This document shows positions 8,770 through 17,328 of a stretch of 64,000 bases of DNA, one piece after another. The position numbers were made by a program, and so were the translations under genes. The DNA is taken from assembly GCA_023460315.1 (NCBI GenBank), contig JAEWQO010000096.1, positions 1 through 64,000 of the forward strand. Direction: 5' to 3'. Under the pieces are notes generated by a model. It saw only the letters and a list, made by a program, of their open reading frames with translations, was not told where the DNA came from and did not search any database. The first letter of the stretch is position 1; every line of letters begins with the position of its first letter. Source of the DNA: Actinomycetes bacterium (GTDB taxonomy: Bacteria > Actinomycetota > Coriobacteriia > Coriobacteriales > Eggerthellaceae).

Positions 8770-9555
8770 TTACCCGCGATGCTCCCACATGTGGTCGAGC
8801 GGGCCCGAACCGCGACCGAGGTCAAGGCCTGCCGCCAGCGCGCCGCGCACATACGCCCTCGCACGGCGCGCCGAGGCAACCACGTCAAGGCCTTCGGCGA
8901 GGCCGCAGGCAATGGCCGAAGACAGCGTGCAGCCGGTGCCATGCGTGTTCTTCGTGTCAATGCGCGGACCTCGCATCCAGGTGACCGAGCCATCGGCCTC
9001 CACCAGCACGTCGTCTGCGGCGTCGGAACGATGGCCGCCCTTGACCAGCACGGCTTGCTTTCCCTCGGCGAGCATGCGAGCCGCACGCTCCATCGTGGCG
9101 TCGCCGTCCACCGCCATGCCACAAAGCACCTGCGCCTCGGGCATGTTGGGCGTCGCGACGGTCGCAAGCGGCAGGAGGCGCGTCCTGAGGGCCTCGACAG
9201 CGTCCTCGTCGATGAGGCGCGCGCCGCTTGTGGCCACCATGACCGGGTCAAGGACGACGTTTTGAGCTCCCTGCCGCTCAAGCGCGTCGGCGATGGCCGC
9301 GATGATGCCCGACGACGCCACCATGCCGATCTTGACCGCATCGGGCCGGATGTCCTCGAACACGGCATCTATCTGGGCGACCACAAAAGCGGGATCAACC
9401 TCGAAAACACCGGTGACGCCGGTGGTGTTTTGGGCCGTGAGGGCCGTGATGGCCGTTTCCGCAAACAGTCCATGAGCCGCGATGGTCTTGATGTCAGCCT
9501 GGATGCCGGCGCCGCCGCTCGAGTCCGACCCCGCAATGCTCAGCACCGCCTTCAT
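8770..9555 (-). CDS. thiD: Hydroxymethylpyrimidine/phosphomethylpyrimidine kinase
   Basis: Phosphorylates HMP and HMP-phosphate to give HMP pyrophosphate for thiamin synthesis. The 261-residue protein opens M-K-A-V-L-S-I-A-G-S-D-S-S-G-G-A-G, the typical ThiD start, and has the ribokinase-family anion hole G-T-G-C-T in its last quarter. The frame continues 162 codons upstream without family similarity, so the start at 9555 is used; the preceding gene ends 4 nt before it. It is the last gene of the thi operon. Confidence 0.94.
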   Translation of the reverse strand: MKAVLSIAGSDSSGGAGIQADIKTIAAHGLFAETAITALTAQNTTGVTGVFEVDPAFVVAQIDAVFEDIRPDAVKIGMVASSGIIAAIADALERQGAQNVVLDPVMVATSGARLIDEDAVEALRTRLLPLATVATPNMPEAQVLCGMAVDGDATMERAARMLAEGKQAVLVKGGHRSDAADDVLVEADGSVTWMRGPRIDTKNTHGTGCTLSSAIACGLAEGLDVVASARRARAYVRGALAAGLDLGRGSGPLDHMWEHRG

Positions 9556-9559
9556 GTCC

Positions 9560-10141
9560 CTATCCTTCCAAGAGCGCGACGACCTCATCGGTCGAAGCGA
9601 TCTTCGCAGCGTAGCAGGTCTCCATATAGGCGAGACCCTCATCCTGATCCCCCACCAGGAACGTAAGCGTGGCGTCACCCGCCACGACGATGCGGTAGTT
9701 GTTGAAGTAGGCGTCGGCCACCGTGTGCCGCACGCAGATGTTCGTGTCCATGCCGACGCACAGAAGTGTGTCCACCCCCAATTCGTCCAGCAGGAGCCGC
9801 AGACCCGTCTGGAAGAAGCCGCTGTAACGCCGCTTGTCCACAACGTAGTCCCCCGCTCCGCACTTGAGCTGAGGGGACGGCTGGGCATCGGGCGTCCCGA
9901 CGAGACCGTGGGAGCCCCAAAGCTCGAGTTCGCGGTCGAGTCCGGGAAGGTGTGCGTCGTTTGAAAAGATGACCGGCACGCCCGTCCGTCGGGCAGCATC
10001 GCAGATGCGCGCCGCGTTGCCCACCACGGGCAGCAGGACATCCTTCAACGGCGAGGTTTCGGGATCACCCAAAAAATCGATGACGAGCACCGCACACCGC
10101 CTCGTGTCAACCTCGGACAGTTCAAGCAGGCCCTTGTTCAC
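9560..10141 (-). CDS. Isochorismatase/nicotinamidase-like cysteine hydrolase in the thi operon
   Basis: A 193-residue cysteine hydrolase. The D-K-C triad is visible: Asp in V-L-V-I-D-F, Lys in D-K-R-R-Y, and Cys in T-N-I-C-V-R-H-T. It also has N-D-A-H and a later S-H-G, resembling the metal ligands of nicotinamidases (PncA). The GTG start at 10141 overlaps the thiE stop by 4 bases and follows GGAG, indicating translational coupling. It is not a standard thiamin gene, so a role in salvage of a pyrimidine or thiazole amide, or plain nicotinamide deamidation, are both open. Confidence 0.8.
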   Translation of the reverse strand: MNKGLLELSEVDTRRCAVLVIDFLGDPETSPLKDVLLPVVGNAARICDAARRTGVPVIFSNDAHLPGLDRELELWGSHGLVGTPDAQPSPQLKCGAGDYVVDKRRYSGFFQTGLRLLLDELGVDTLLCVGMDTNICVRHTVADAYFNNYRIVVAGDATLTFLVGDQDEGLAYMETCYAAKIASTDEVVALLEG

Positions 10142-10797
10142 TTCGTCTCCAAGCACAGCGTCTCCTTTGTCAGCGTGAGCAATTCTTTTGTGGCAGCTCG
10201 AATGTCTGCGGCTGCGAAGATGGCCGAGACCACGGCAACCCCATCGGCACCGGTTTCTGCAAGCGCGGGAATGGTGGCATCGTTCAGCCCGCCGATGGCA
10301 ACCACCGGAATCTCCACCGCGGCGCATATCTCCCGCAAGCCGGCGACGCCGACGACGTCGGCGTCAGACTTCGTCCTGGTTCCGAAAACGGCTCCGACGC
10401 CCAGATAGTCGGCACCGGCACGCTGCGCCGCGAAGGCCTGCTCCACCGTGCCCACGGACACGCCCACAAGGGCATCCGGTCCCAGCGCTGCCCGCGCCTC
10501 TACACAGGCAGCATCTTCCTGGCCAACATGCACGCCGTCGGCACCGGCGATGCGGGCGGCCTCCACATCGTCGTCAATCACAAAGGGGACCCCCGCCGCA
10601 CGCGCTATCGGGACAAGCTCCCTCGCAAAGCGCACGACCTCATCGTGGGAGATACCCTTCTCCCGCAGCTGGAGGAATGTTGCACCGCCCGCAAGCGCCG
10701 CAGCAGCGCAGTCGACAAGCGTCCGTCCGCCAAGCCATGCGCGATCGGTCACCGCGTACAGGGCGAGCGCACGCCTCAGTCTCTCTCGTGGGAACAT
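10138..10797 (-). CDS. thiE: Thiamine-phosphate synthase
   Basis: Joins HMP pyrophosphate and thiazole phosphate to form thiamin phosphate. The 219-residue TIM barrel shows F-L-Q-L-R-E-K-G, the conserved D-D and D-G-V-H-V-G-Q-E-D, and the phosphate loop G-V-G-A-V-F-G-T-R-T-K. AGGAGG sits just before the ATG at 10797, fixing the start inside a longer open frame. It begins 7 nt after the thiM stop and overlaps the following hydrolase gene by 4 nt. Confidence 0.94.
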   Translation of the reverse strand: MFPRERLRRALALYAVTDRAWLGGRTLVDCAAAALAGGATFLQLREKGISHDEVVRFARELVPIARAAGVPFVIDDDVEAARIAGADGVHVGQEDAACVEARAALGPDALVGVSVGTVEQAFAAQRAGADYLGVGAVFGTRTKSDADVVGVAGLREICAAVEIPVVAIGGLNDATIPALAETGADGVAVVSAIFAAADIRAATKELLTLTKETLCLETK

Positions 10798-10804
10798 GGT
10801 CCTC

Positions 10805-11641
10805 CTATGCCCGTTCTTCAATCTTCGCAGCGGCATCCAGGTCCGACCCGTCAAGGCGATAGAGCGCGTCAAGCAGGTAGGTGCGGAATGAGCCGTTGCC
10901 ATCCATTCCGCCCAGGCGGCCCTGTGCGACCTGGCCGGCAATCCCCATACCAGCCACTGCAGCCACCACCGCCTCCAGAGGCGCCTCCCTGTTCGCGATG
11001 GAAAACGCCGTGCAGAGGCATGACAGCATGCAGCCGGCCCCCGTTATGCGTCCCATGAGGGGACTCCCGTTGCGCACGATGAAAGCACGCTCCGCATCGG
11101 CCACGATGTCGATCGCTCCCGTGACGGCCACGATTGCGCCCGTCTTGGCAGAGAGCTCACGGGCGAACGCCACTCCCGCAGGCAGGTTGCCTTCGGTCAC
11201 CACATCGTCGGGGCACACATCGACGCCCCGCGTCGTCGACGAGCCTCCCGCAAGCGCCTTCATCTCCGACATGTTGCCGCGAATGACCGTCAGAGACAGC
11301 TGGTCGAGCAGGTCCGCCGCCGTCTTGGTACGCAATGCAGACGCGCCGGCGCCCACCGGATCGAGCACCACGGGATGGCCCAGCTCGCCAGAGCGTGCGC
11401 CCGCTGCGAACATGCCCCGGATGGACCGTTCGTTGAGAGTGCCTATGTTGATGGTGAGGCCTCCGCAGATCGTCGCGATGTCCTCCACATCGGCAGGCTC
11501 GTCGCTCATGATCGGGCTCGCCCCAATGGCCAGCAGCGCGTTCGCGCAATCGTTCACGGTCACGTAGTTCGTGATGTTATGCACGAGCGGTCCCGATGCG
11601 CGCACATTGTCCAGGGCGTTCTTCAATGCAAACGGCTTCAT
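10805..11641 (-). CDS. thiM: Hydroxyethylthiazole kinase
   Basis: Phosphorylates 4-methyl-5-hydroxyethylthiazole, a salvage step that feeds ThiE. The protein has 278 residues, with the family's V-H-N-I-T-N-Y-V near the N-terminus, V-L-D-P-V-G-A-G in the middle and the catalytic I-T-G-A-G-C-M near residue 200. It lies 3 nt after thiC. No thiazole synthase gene (thiG, thiH, thiF, thiS) is visible in the window, so the local operon makes the pyrimidine but relies on salvage or distant genes for the thiazole. Confidence 0.94.
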   Translation of the reverse strand: MKPFALKNALDNVRASGPLVHNITNYVTVNDCANALLAIGASPIMSDEPADVEDIATICGGLTINIGTLNERSIRGMFAAGARSGELGHPVVLDPVGAGASALRTKTAADLLDQLSLTVIRGNMSEMKALAGGSSTTRGVDVCPDDVVTEGNLPAGVAFARELSAKTGAIVAVTGAIDIVADAERAFIVRNGSPLMGRITGAGCMLSCLCTAFSIANREAPLEAVVAAVAGMGIAGQVAQGRLGGMDGNGSFRTYLLDALYRLDGSDLDAAAKIEERA

Positions 11642-11644
11642 GTC

Positions 11645-12943
11645 CTATTCCTTCCCCAGATCTATCGTCAGGCCATCCATGATCGCGTTCACCGTGCGCA
11701 TGGCGCACATCTGCCCGCACATGGTGCAGGTTCCCTCGGTCGAAGGAGGAGCGCTCTCGAACGAACGACGCGCCTTGGCCGGATCGAGGGCAAGGTCAAA
11801 CATCTCATCCCAGGCGACGCGGCGACGGGCGTCGCTCATGCGGTTGTCCCGGTCGCGCGCCCCCGGCACCCCCTTTGCGATGTCAGCCGCATGCGCGGCA
11901 ATCTTGGTTGCCACAAACCCTTCGCGCACGTCATCGGCATCCGGCAGACGAAGATGTTCCGCGGGAGTCACATAGCACAGGAAGTCGGCACCCGAGGAAG
12001 CCGCCACCGCCCCACCGATTGCAGCCGTGATGTGATCGTAGCCCGGAGCGATGTCGGTGACCAGCGGGCCCAGAACGTAGAACGGGGCATCGTGGCACAG
12101 CCGCTTCTGCAGTTTCACGTTGGCCGCAATCTCATCGAGAGCCATGTGGCCCGGACCCTCAACCATCACCTGCACGCCCGCATCCCACGCACGCGTAGTG
12201 AGCTTGCCGATTTCAATGAGTTCCGCTATCTGCCCCGCATCCGTGGCGTCATAGGTGCTCCCGGGACGCATGGCGTCACCGATGCTGATGGTTACGTCAT
12301 GCTCGTGCAGGATGTCCAACACTTCGTCGTAGAACTCATAGAAGGGATTCTCGTTGCCCGTGGCTTCCATCCAGGCAAACAGCAGCGACCCTCCGCGAGA
12401 GACGATGTTGGTCAAGCGGCCCGTTTCACGGAACGACTCGAGCGTGCGGCGGTTCATGCCCGCATGGATGGTGACGAAGTCCACTCCGTCCTCCGCATGC
12501 CGCCGCACGACATCGAGAAAGTCCGAGGCCGTGATGTCGACGAGGGGCATGTCCAAATAGCCGATGGCGTCATACATGGGAACGGTGCCGATCATGGCGC
12601 GGGACTTTTCGATGAGCCGGGTGCGGAACGGGCGCGTCTTGCCGCTGTTCGACAGATCCATGATGGCATCGGCGCCCAGATCCAGCGCCACATCGACTTT
12701 CTTCCACTCCTCAGCCTCGTCGGCGAGGTCTCCCGAAATGCCCAGGTTCACGTTCACCTTGGTGCGCAGCCCACCGCCCACGCCCTCAGGCGAAAGAGCC
12801 TGATGGTGGACATTCGCCGGGATGGCGATACGCCCAACAGCCACTTCTCCTCTGATGAATTCGGGATCGCGGCCTTCCTTCTGGGCGACGATCTGCATTT
12901 CATGCGTGACGATACCGTCGCGCGCCGCATCTATCTGCGTCAT
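11645..12943 (-). CDS. thiC: Phosphomethylpyrimidine synthase
   Basis: A radical SAM enzyme that converts aminoimidazole ribotide to HMP phosphate. The 432-residue length matches the shorter ThiC type. The C-terminal cluster motif reads C-T-M-C-G-Q-M-C, that is C-x2-C-x3-C, one residue shorter in the second gap than the C-x2-C-x4-C of the E. coli enzyme. The start at 12943 is preceded by AAGGGAG (12948-12954), which is also the 3' edge of the TPP riboswitch. The frame is open 9 codons upstream, but that part belongs to the aptamer. Confidence 0.95.
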   Translation of the reverse strand: MTQIDAARDGIVTHEMQIVAQKEGRDPEFIRGEVAVGRIAIPANVHHQALSPEGVGGGLRTKVNVNLGISGDLADEAEEWKKVDVALDLGADAIMDLSNSGKTRPFRTRLIEKSRAMIGTVPMYDAIGYLDMPLVDITASDFLDVVRRHAEDGVDFVTIHAGMNRRTLESFRETGRLTNIVSRGGSLLFAWMEATGNENPFYEFYDEVLDILHEHDVTISIGDAMRPGSTYDATDAGQIAELIEIGKLTTRAWDAGVQVMVEGPGHMALDEIAANVKLQKRLCHDAPFYVLGPLVTDIAPGYDHITAAIGGAVAASSGADFLCYVTPAEHLRLPDADDVREGFVATKIAAHAADIAKGVPGARDRDNRMSDARRRVAWDEMFDLALDPAKARRSFESAPPSTEGTCTMCGQMCAMRTVNAIMDGLTIDLGKE

Positions 12944-12947
12944 TGAA

Positions 12948-13055
12948 CTCCCTTCGCTGGCATTACCCATGTCAGGTTCCTCGGGTCGAGGCGTGGTCGG
13001 CGCCTCCTCTCAGCCTGCCCGGCCGCACACGATGCGGCTGCAAGCTCCCCGGTAT
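12948..13055 (-). promoter_or_regulatory. TPP riboswitch (THI element) controlling thiC
   Basis: Read on the minus strand the conserved THI-box blocks appear in order: GGGGAGC (plus 13044-13050), GGCTGAGAGG (plus about 13005-13015), a variable stem, then GAACCTGACATGGGTAATGCCAGCG split across plus 12955-12979, and a final AAGGGAG. The last block doubles as the thiC ribosome-binding site, 4 bases before the ATG, so ligand binding could hide the RBS directly. Control of translation initiation is inferred. Confidence 0.93.
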
Positions 13056-13149
13056 GTCAGATGTCCCGTCGCGACAGAAAGGGTTGCGAGGCACGCAGGT
13101 TCTGCGCAAACCCAGAGTCCTCCCTGTGGGGAGCGGACAATCTTCCGTG

Positions 13150-13155
13150 ATTATA
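13150..13155 (-). promoter_or_regulatory. Promoter -10 box of the thi operon
   Basis: A perfect TATAAT on the minus strand, about 95 bases upstream of the TPP aptamer. The -35 region is weak (TGGGCA at a 17-base spacing). It would give a leader of roughly 200 nt. Confidence 0.45.
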
Positions 13156-13223
13156 GCCTTTCGTGAACGGCGTGCCCACAACGCCGGGCGAGCGACCCTG
13201 ATTTCTGCAGAATTGGCAGAGGT

Positions 13224-13258
13224 GGGTTGGGTTGGGTTGGGTTGGGTTGGGTTGGGTT
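13224..13258 (+). repeat. Seven tandem GGGTT pentanucleotides
   Basis: Exactly seven perfect head-to-tail GGGTT units. Every unit holds a G-triplet, so the plus strand could fold into a G-quadruplex and the minus strand into a C-rich i-motif-like form. It lies about 70 bases upstream of the thi operon -10 box, in a region without genes. Confidence 0.9.
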
Positions 13259-13705
13259 GACGAGCGACCTTGTCGCCTTCCCTGGTGCAAAACCGCACCC
13301 TTCGCCACAGGCTGACCGGGCGCAGAATCCACGTTTTTCATCCGGGCCATGCAACACGCCCGCATCTGCAACGAACGCCTGAAATGCGCGGGAATCTTCT
13401 GTTTGTTCACCGCATGGGCTAGCCTCGGCAAACCATCAGCAGGCACTCTGCCGAACGCGGCATCCCGTGGAACGACAATTCAGAGAATCCAGGGGCCAAA
13501 CCTTACACATTTCAGGCGTTCGTTGCATTTTGAGAGGTTTTTGATGGCAAGAAGGCCATCGGTGGACGGACGGGCGGTTACCGTGATGAAAGGGTAGGAT
13601 TCCCAACCGACGCAATCGACCCAACTGTCGCAATCGCCGCATCCATTGCGTCAGCAACGCCCGCCCTCTCGCACGAACAGGATCTCTCGGCAAACAGGAA
13701 ATCTC
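13259..13705. other. Intergenic region between the thi operon and thiN
   Basis: About 450 bases with no reading frame that resembles a known protein, no recognised RNA and no strong terminator. It follows the GGGTT repeat and ends at the thiN stop codon. Confidence 0.4.
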
Positions 13706-14335
13706 TCAGGGCAGCGGATAGAACACATACAGCGTGCCCTCTTCGACGGCAACGCGCGCGGGCTCTCCCGTGAGTTCATTCGACACGCCGCGCGAGGTGC
13801 GGTTCGTCAGGTCCTCGTCGTTGAGCGAGTACAGCATCCCCGTCTCGATAACGCCTTTGGCCGTATCGTTGGCCGAGAGAACCGACACCGTTCCTGTGGC
13901 GATGGCTGGCAACTCGAACACATCCGGACCGGTCAGGAGCCGCACGGCAAACGTGTCGCCGATGCCGGTCACCTGCACGCCACGTTCGGAAAACTTTGCG
14001 AACAGCTGCAGGTTGGCGATGGTGTGATCGAGTCGTTTCGCAAGGCCGCCATACACCACCACCTCGTCGTGGCTCCACGACACGGCCTTCTCAAAGGCCA
14101 GCTCCATGTCGCTTTTGTCCTTCTTGCTGGGATGAAGCGACACGCGACGGCATTGGGGGACATAGCCCAGCGAATCGAAATCGCCCACCGCCATGTCGGG
14201 TGCCACGCCGATCGCATCCAGGTGGGCAAAACCAGCGTCCACCGCTATGACGAAGTCAAACGCTCCCGCGTCACGCTGGGCCTTGAAATGCTCGGCGTTG
14301 AAGTCGACCGCGCCCACCAAAGCGCATGTTGCCAT
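13706..14335 (-). CDS. thiN: Thiamine diphosphokinase
   Basis: Transfers pyrophosphate from ATP to thiamin to make TPP. The 209-residue protein shows the ThiN/TPK motifs: V-D-A-G near residue 32, G-D-F-D-S-L-G, K-K-D-K-S-D-M-E-L-A and L-D-H-T-I-A-N. The start at 14335 follows GGGAGGAG. It lies upstream of the thi operon on the same strand but about 650 bases away and without a second THI box, so it may be regulated separately. Confidence 0.93.
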   Translation of the reverse strand: MATCALVGAVDFNAEHFKAQRDAGAFDFVIAVDAGFAHLDAIGVAPDMAVGDFDSLGYVPQCRRVSLHPSKKDKSDMELAFEKAVSWSHDEVVVYGGLAKRLDHTIANLQLFAKFSERGVQVTGIGDTFAVRLLTGPDVFELPAIATGTVSVLSANDTAKGVIETGMLYSLNDEDLTNRTSRGVSNELTGEPARVAVEEGTLYVFYPLP

Positions 14336-14713
14336 ATGAAGCGCTCCTCCCGCATTGCGTCTTGCCCACTCTGCCTTGGCTACCACCGGACATCCCTGTT
14401 AAAGCCTCCCGCGGTCGGCGGCGCAGCCACTCTGCACCGCCAACAATCATCGCGTCGCCCTGTCTAGCCGTGGATTCTCTGCCGCATGAGACCACCTGCT
14501 TTGTCGCCTCGCCGACGCGAGACCAGCCACTTCAGGACACGAGCGATCACTCGCGTTTCAGCATATGCGGTCGCGCCGCCTTGCGCCGTTGCAGTCTCAT
14601 GCCATCCGCCGCGCTCCCTCTGTCATCGACAAGCCGAGGTCAGCCAGCGACGGTACAGCCAGAACAGCGCGAAACGTCAAGGCGATGACCGACAGATGAT
14701 CCAACCGATATGG
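14336..14713. other. Intergenic region before the RNase P RNA gene
   Basis: No supported reading frame. It contains the ribosome-binding site of thiN at its left end and the rnpB promoter at its right end; nothing else was recognised. Confidence 0.4.
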
Positions 14714-14719
14714 TAGAAT
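14714..14719 (+). promoter_or_regulatory. rnpB promoter -10 box
   Basis: TAGAAT at 14714-14719 ends 8 bases before the first base of the RNase P RNA end stem, as expected for a start at 14727-14728. A partial -35 element (CCGACA, 14689-14694) is 19 bases upstream. Confidence 0.5.
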
Positions 14720-14727
14720 ACCATATC

Positions 14728-15074
14728 GCGAGTGGGCCAGGCGATCGCGTGCTTCGGCGCGAGGAAAGTCCGGGCTCCTAAGGGCAAGATGCCAGCTAAC
14801 GGCTGGGCGGGGTGACCCGATGGAAAGTGCCACAGAAAAGAAAACTCCCCCACGGCCCTCGGGCTGCAGGGGAAAAGCTGAAACGGTGCGGTAAGAGCGC
14901 ACCAGCACGTCGGCAACGGCGTGGCTTGGAAAACCCCATCTGGAGCAAGCGCAAATAGGAGCGCGACACGGCTGCCCTTCCGTGCGTTCGGGTTGCGTGC
15001 TTGAGGCGTGCGGCAACGTACGTTCGAGATAAATGATCGCTCAACGACAGAACCCGGCTTATCGACCCACTCGC
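14728..15074 (+). ncRNA. rnpB: RNase P RNA (type A)
   Basis: The catalytic RNA that matures tRNA 5' ends. The conserved blocks are all present: GAGGAAAGTCCGGGCTC (14770-14786), the CCACAGAAA block (14831-14839), GGTAAGAGCGCACCAGC (14889-14905) and the 3' AACCCGGCTTATCG. The ends pair as a 9-bp P1 stem (14728-14736 with 15066-15074). Length is about 347 nt. It would process the tRNAs here, including the tRNA at the end of the heme operon. Confidence 0.95.
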
Positions 15075-15488
15075 ACAACCAGGGGATCCCGCTTCGCCTA
15101 GTCCCAGCAATCCCCCGGCAGACGAGCCACTTCCCTTCCCCTCCCGGCAGACGAGCCACGTGTTTCCCCTGCGCAGAGACCTCACGAAACCTTTGCTATA
15201 GATATTGACCTCGTCCAATCTTGCCACGGTGAATGTGGGCCCGAGGCAGGGGCCCAGAACAAGATGGAAGCGGTCAAGTGGAAGAACATGCCTGCATGCG
15301 ACGCACTACACAGAAACAGGCACTGCGCGATAGCAGCCACGCCATAGGCATGCGTTATTGACGGCACGCCGGCCGTCGCGCGGCCCAAGCAGGCAGCCAA
15401 ACCACGCCGCAAGCCCGCTGCCGGTAGCCATGCGCACCCCTCAGCCGGCGGCCGGGGTCTCGCCTCAGGCGCAAGGCCGCAAAGGCCC
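15075..15488. other. Intergenic region with a 17-bp direct repeat
   Basis: Between rnpB and the ATPase gene stop. A perfect 17-bp direct repeat (15114-15130 and 15143-15159) lies 40 bases after rnpB. No clear terminator and no supported reading frame were found in the rest. Confidence 0.5.
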
Positions 15489-16313
15489 CTATGCCGGGAA
15501 CAGCGTGTAGGCGATGCCTTCGCGCGTCTCGTGCGGATGGATGCTCACGCCAAAGGCATGCTCGACCGCGCGGGAAGCGAGAACCTCCTCCACCGTGCCG
15601 GCAGCCACGGCGCGGCCGGCCTCCATGACCAGCAACCGCTCGGAATAGCGCAGCGCCAGATCCAGATCGTGGATGACCATGATGATGGTCTTCCCCTGAT
15701 CCTCGTTGAGCTGCTTCACCAACGCCATGAGTTCGTGGCAGGCGTGAATGTCGAGGTAGGTTGTGGGCTCGTCGAGGACGATGGTGCCCGTGTCCTGCGC
15801 GAGCGTCATGGCCACGAAAGCACGCTGCCGCTCCCCTCCCGAAAGCCGGCGCAGGTCACAGTGGCGCAAACGCGTGATGCCGGCAAGGTCGAGCGCCTGC
15901 TCGACGTGCAGCCGGTCATGCTTGGAAAGGCGCCTCTGTCCTACCTGATAGGGATAGCGTCCGCATGCGACCAGCTGTTCGACGGTCATGGCAGGCGGAC
16001 GGACCGCCTGGGCGAGCACCGCCACCTGCTGTGCGCGCTGCCGCGCCTTGAGAGACAGCGTGGGCACGCCGCCAACGAGAGCCTCGCCCCTGCTCGGACG
16101 AAGAATGCCCTCAATGATTTTCACCGTCGTCGATTTCCCGCATCCGTTGGGTCCCACCACGCTGGTCACCGACCCTTGCGGAAACGAAGCAGAAAGGCCT
16201 TCGATGAAGGGTTCTTTCCCGTAGGAGAAAGACACGTCGCGCATCTCGATGGCGACAGGCTGCTCGACGGACGTCGCGGCATCTTCGTCAAGGACCGTCC
16301 GTTGTTCAGTCAA
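15489..16313 (-). CDS. FecCDE-type ABC importer, ATP-binding protein
   Basis: The 274-residue ATPase energises import of an iron chelate, heme or cobalamin. Walker A (G-P-N-G-C-G-K-S-T), the Q-loop (L-A-Q-A-V), signature L-S-G-G-E-R-Q-R, Walker B (T-I-V-L-D-E-P) and H-switch (V-I-H-D) are all intact; it belongs to the FepC/FecE/BtuD group. It overlaps the permease gene by 8 nt and is the last gene of the set. A 20-residue acidic leader precedes the ABC domain. Confidence 0.9.
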   Translation of the reverse strand: MTEQRTVLDEDAATSVEQPVAIEMRDVSFSYGKEPFIEGLSASFPQGSVTSVVGPNGCGKSTTVKIIEGILRPSRGEALVGGVPTLSLKARQRAQQVAVLAQAVRPPAMTVEQLVACGRYPYQVGQRRLSKHDRLHVEQALDLAGITRLRHCDLRRLSGGERQRAFVAMTLAQDTGTIVLDEPTTYLDIHACHELMALVKQLNEDQGKTIIMVIHDLDLALRYSERLLVMEAGRAVAAGTVEEVLASRAVEHAFGVSIHPHETREGIAYTLFPA

Positions 16314-17319
16314 GGCTCTCCCTCCTGTTCTTCAGAATGAGATAGATGAAGAAGGGACCGCCTAAGAACGCCATCAGGATACCCACCGGAACCTCATAGG
16401 GCGCGAACAGGACACGGGAACACAGATCGCACACCACGACGAACGCCGCACCCGTCACGGCCGACACCGGCAGCACCCATCGATTGTCATGGCCGACGAA
16501 GAATCGAACGAGGTGGGGAATGATGAGCCCGACGAACCCCAACAGGCCCGCGAAGCTGACCGCTGCGCCCGCCAACACGGCCGCAAGTCCCAGCATGCCC
16601 ATGCGACACGCCCCCACGTTCATGCCGAGGGCATGCGCCGTGTCGTCGCCAAGAGCCATGATGTTGAGTTTGCTGGCAGCGAGCATGGCCGCAACGAGGG
16701 CGACGGCACAATAGAGGGTGGGCCACCACAGGTCGTCCATGAGCACGCCCGCAAGGCCACCGACCAAAAACGACGACGACCCCACGTAGGCGTCGGGATT
16801 GATGATGAGGATGGTGTTCATCCCCGCGCCAAACACCGTGGTGATGGCAATGCCCGCCAGCACCACGGTGAGACGGGAAACGCCCGCGCCCAGCGAGATG
16901 CCGAAGATGATGAGAGCCGTCACCAACGCCCCCGCAAAGGCGGCAAGCGGCGGAAGCCACAGCAGGCTCGGAAAGGCGCTCGCCGCAATGAGGACGAACA
17001 GGCCCGCACCGGAATTGACGCCAATGATGTTAGGACTGGCGAGCGGGTTGTCGAGCACCGCCTGGATGATAGCCCCCGACGTCGCGAGAGCAGCCCCCGC
17101 CACCAACGCCGCCAGCACCCGGGGCAGACGAACGTTGACAAGAATGCTCTTGGCGGCAGCGCTCACGTCACCGCCAGTCATCCAGGCAATCAGATCGCCC
17201 AGACTCACCGACGATGAGCCAACGAGAAAGGCAGCGACCGTCACCGCCAGAAGCACGGCGACGGAAACAAGCGCCACCGCAGGAGCAGACCTTCCTCGTT
17301 CATCTTGATCCTCGATCAA
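16306..17319 (-). CDS. FecCD-family ABC importer permease
   Basis: A 337-residue inner-membrane permease of the BtuC/FecD family with about ten hydrophobic segments. It has the A-L-V-A-G-A-A-L-A-T-S-G region and the conserved G-L-L-G-F-V-G-L-I-I-P-H segment near residue 265 that contacts the ATPase. It begins 9 nt after the binding-protein gene and overlaps the ATPase gene. Only one permease is encoded, so it probably forms a homodimer. Confidence 0.9.
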   Translation of the reverse strand: MIEDQDERGRSAPAVALVSVAVLLAVTVAAFLVGSSSVSLGDLIAWMTGGDVSAAAKSILVNVRLPRVLAALVAGAALATSGAIIQAVLDNPLASPNIIGVNSGAGLFVLIAASAFPSLLWLPPLAAFAGALVTALIIFGISLGAGVSRLTVVLAGIAITTVFGAGMNTILIINPDAYVGSSSFLVGGLAGVLMDDLWWPTLYCAVALVAAMLAASKLNIMALGDDTAHALGMNVGACRMGMLGLAAVLAGAAVSFAGLLGFVGLIIPHLVRFFVGHDNRWVLPVSAVTGAAFVVVCDLCSRVLFAPYEVPVGILMAFLGGPFFIYLILKNRRESLD

Positions 17320-17328
17320 CGTCCGCCC

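Noticed and set aside
8638..9666. 342-codon open frame on the plus strand
   Set aside because: Antisense shadow of thiD; its translation is Arg/His-rich without family motifs, while the minus-strand frame has clear ThiD motifs.
11375..12946. 523-codon open frame on the plus strand
   Set aside because: Antisense to thiC and part of thiM, both certain genes; no recognisable domains.
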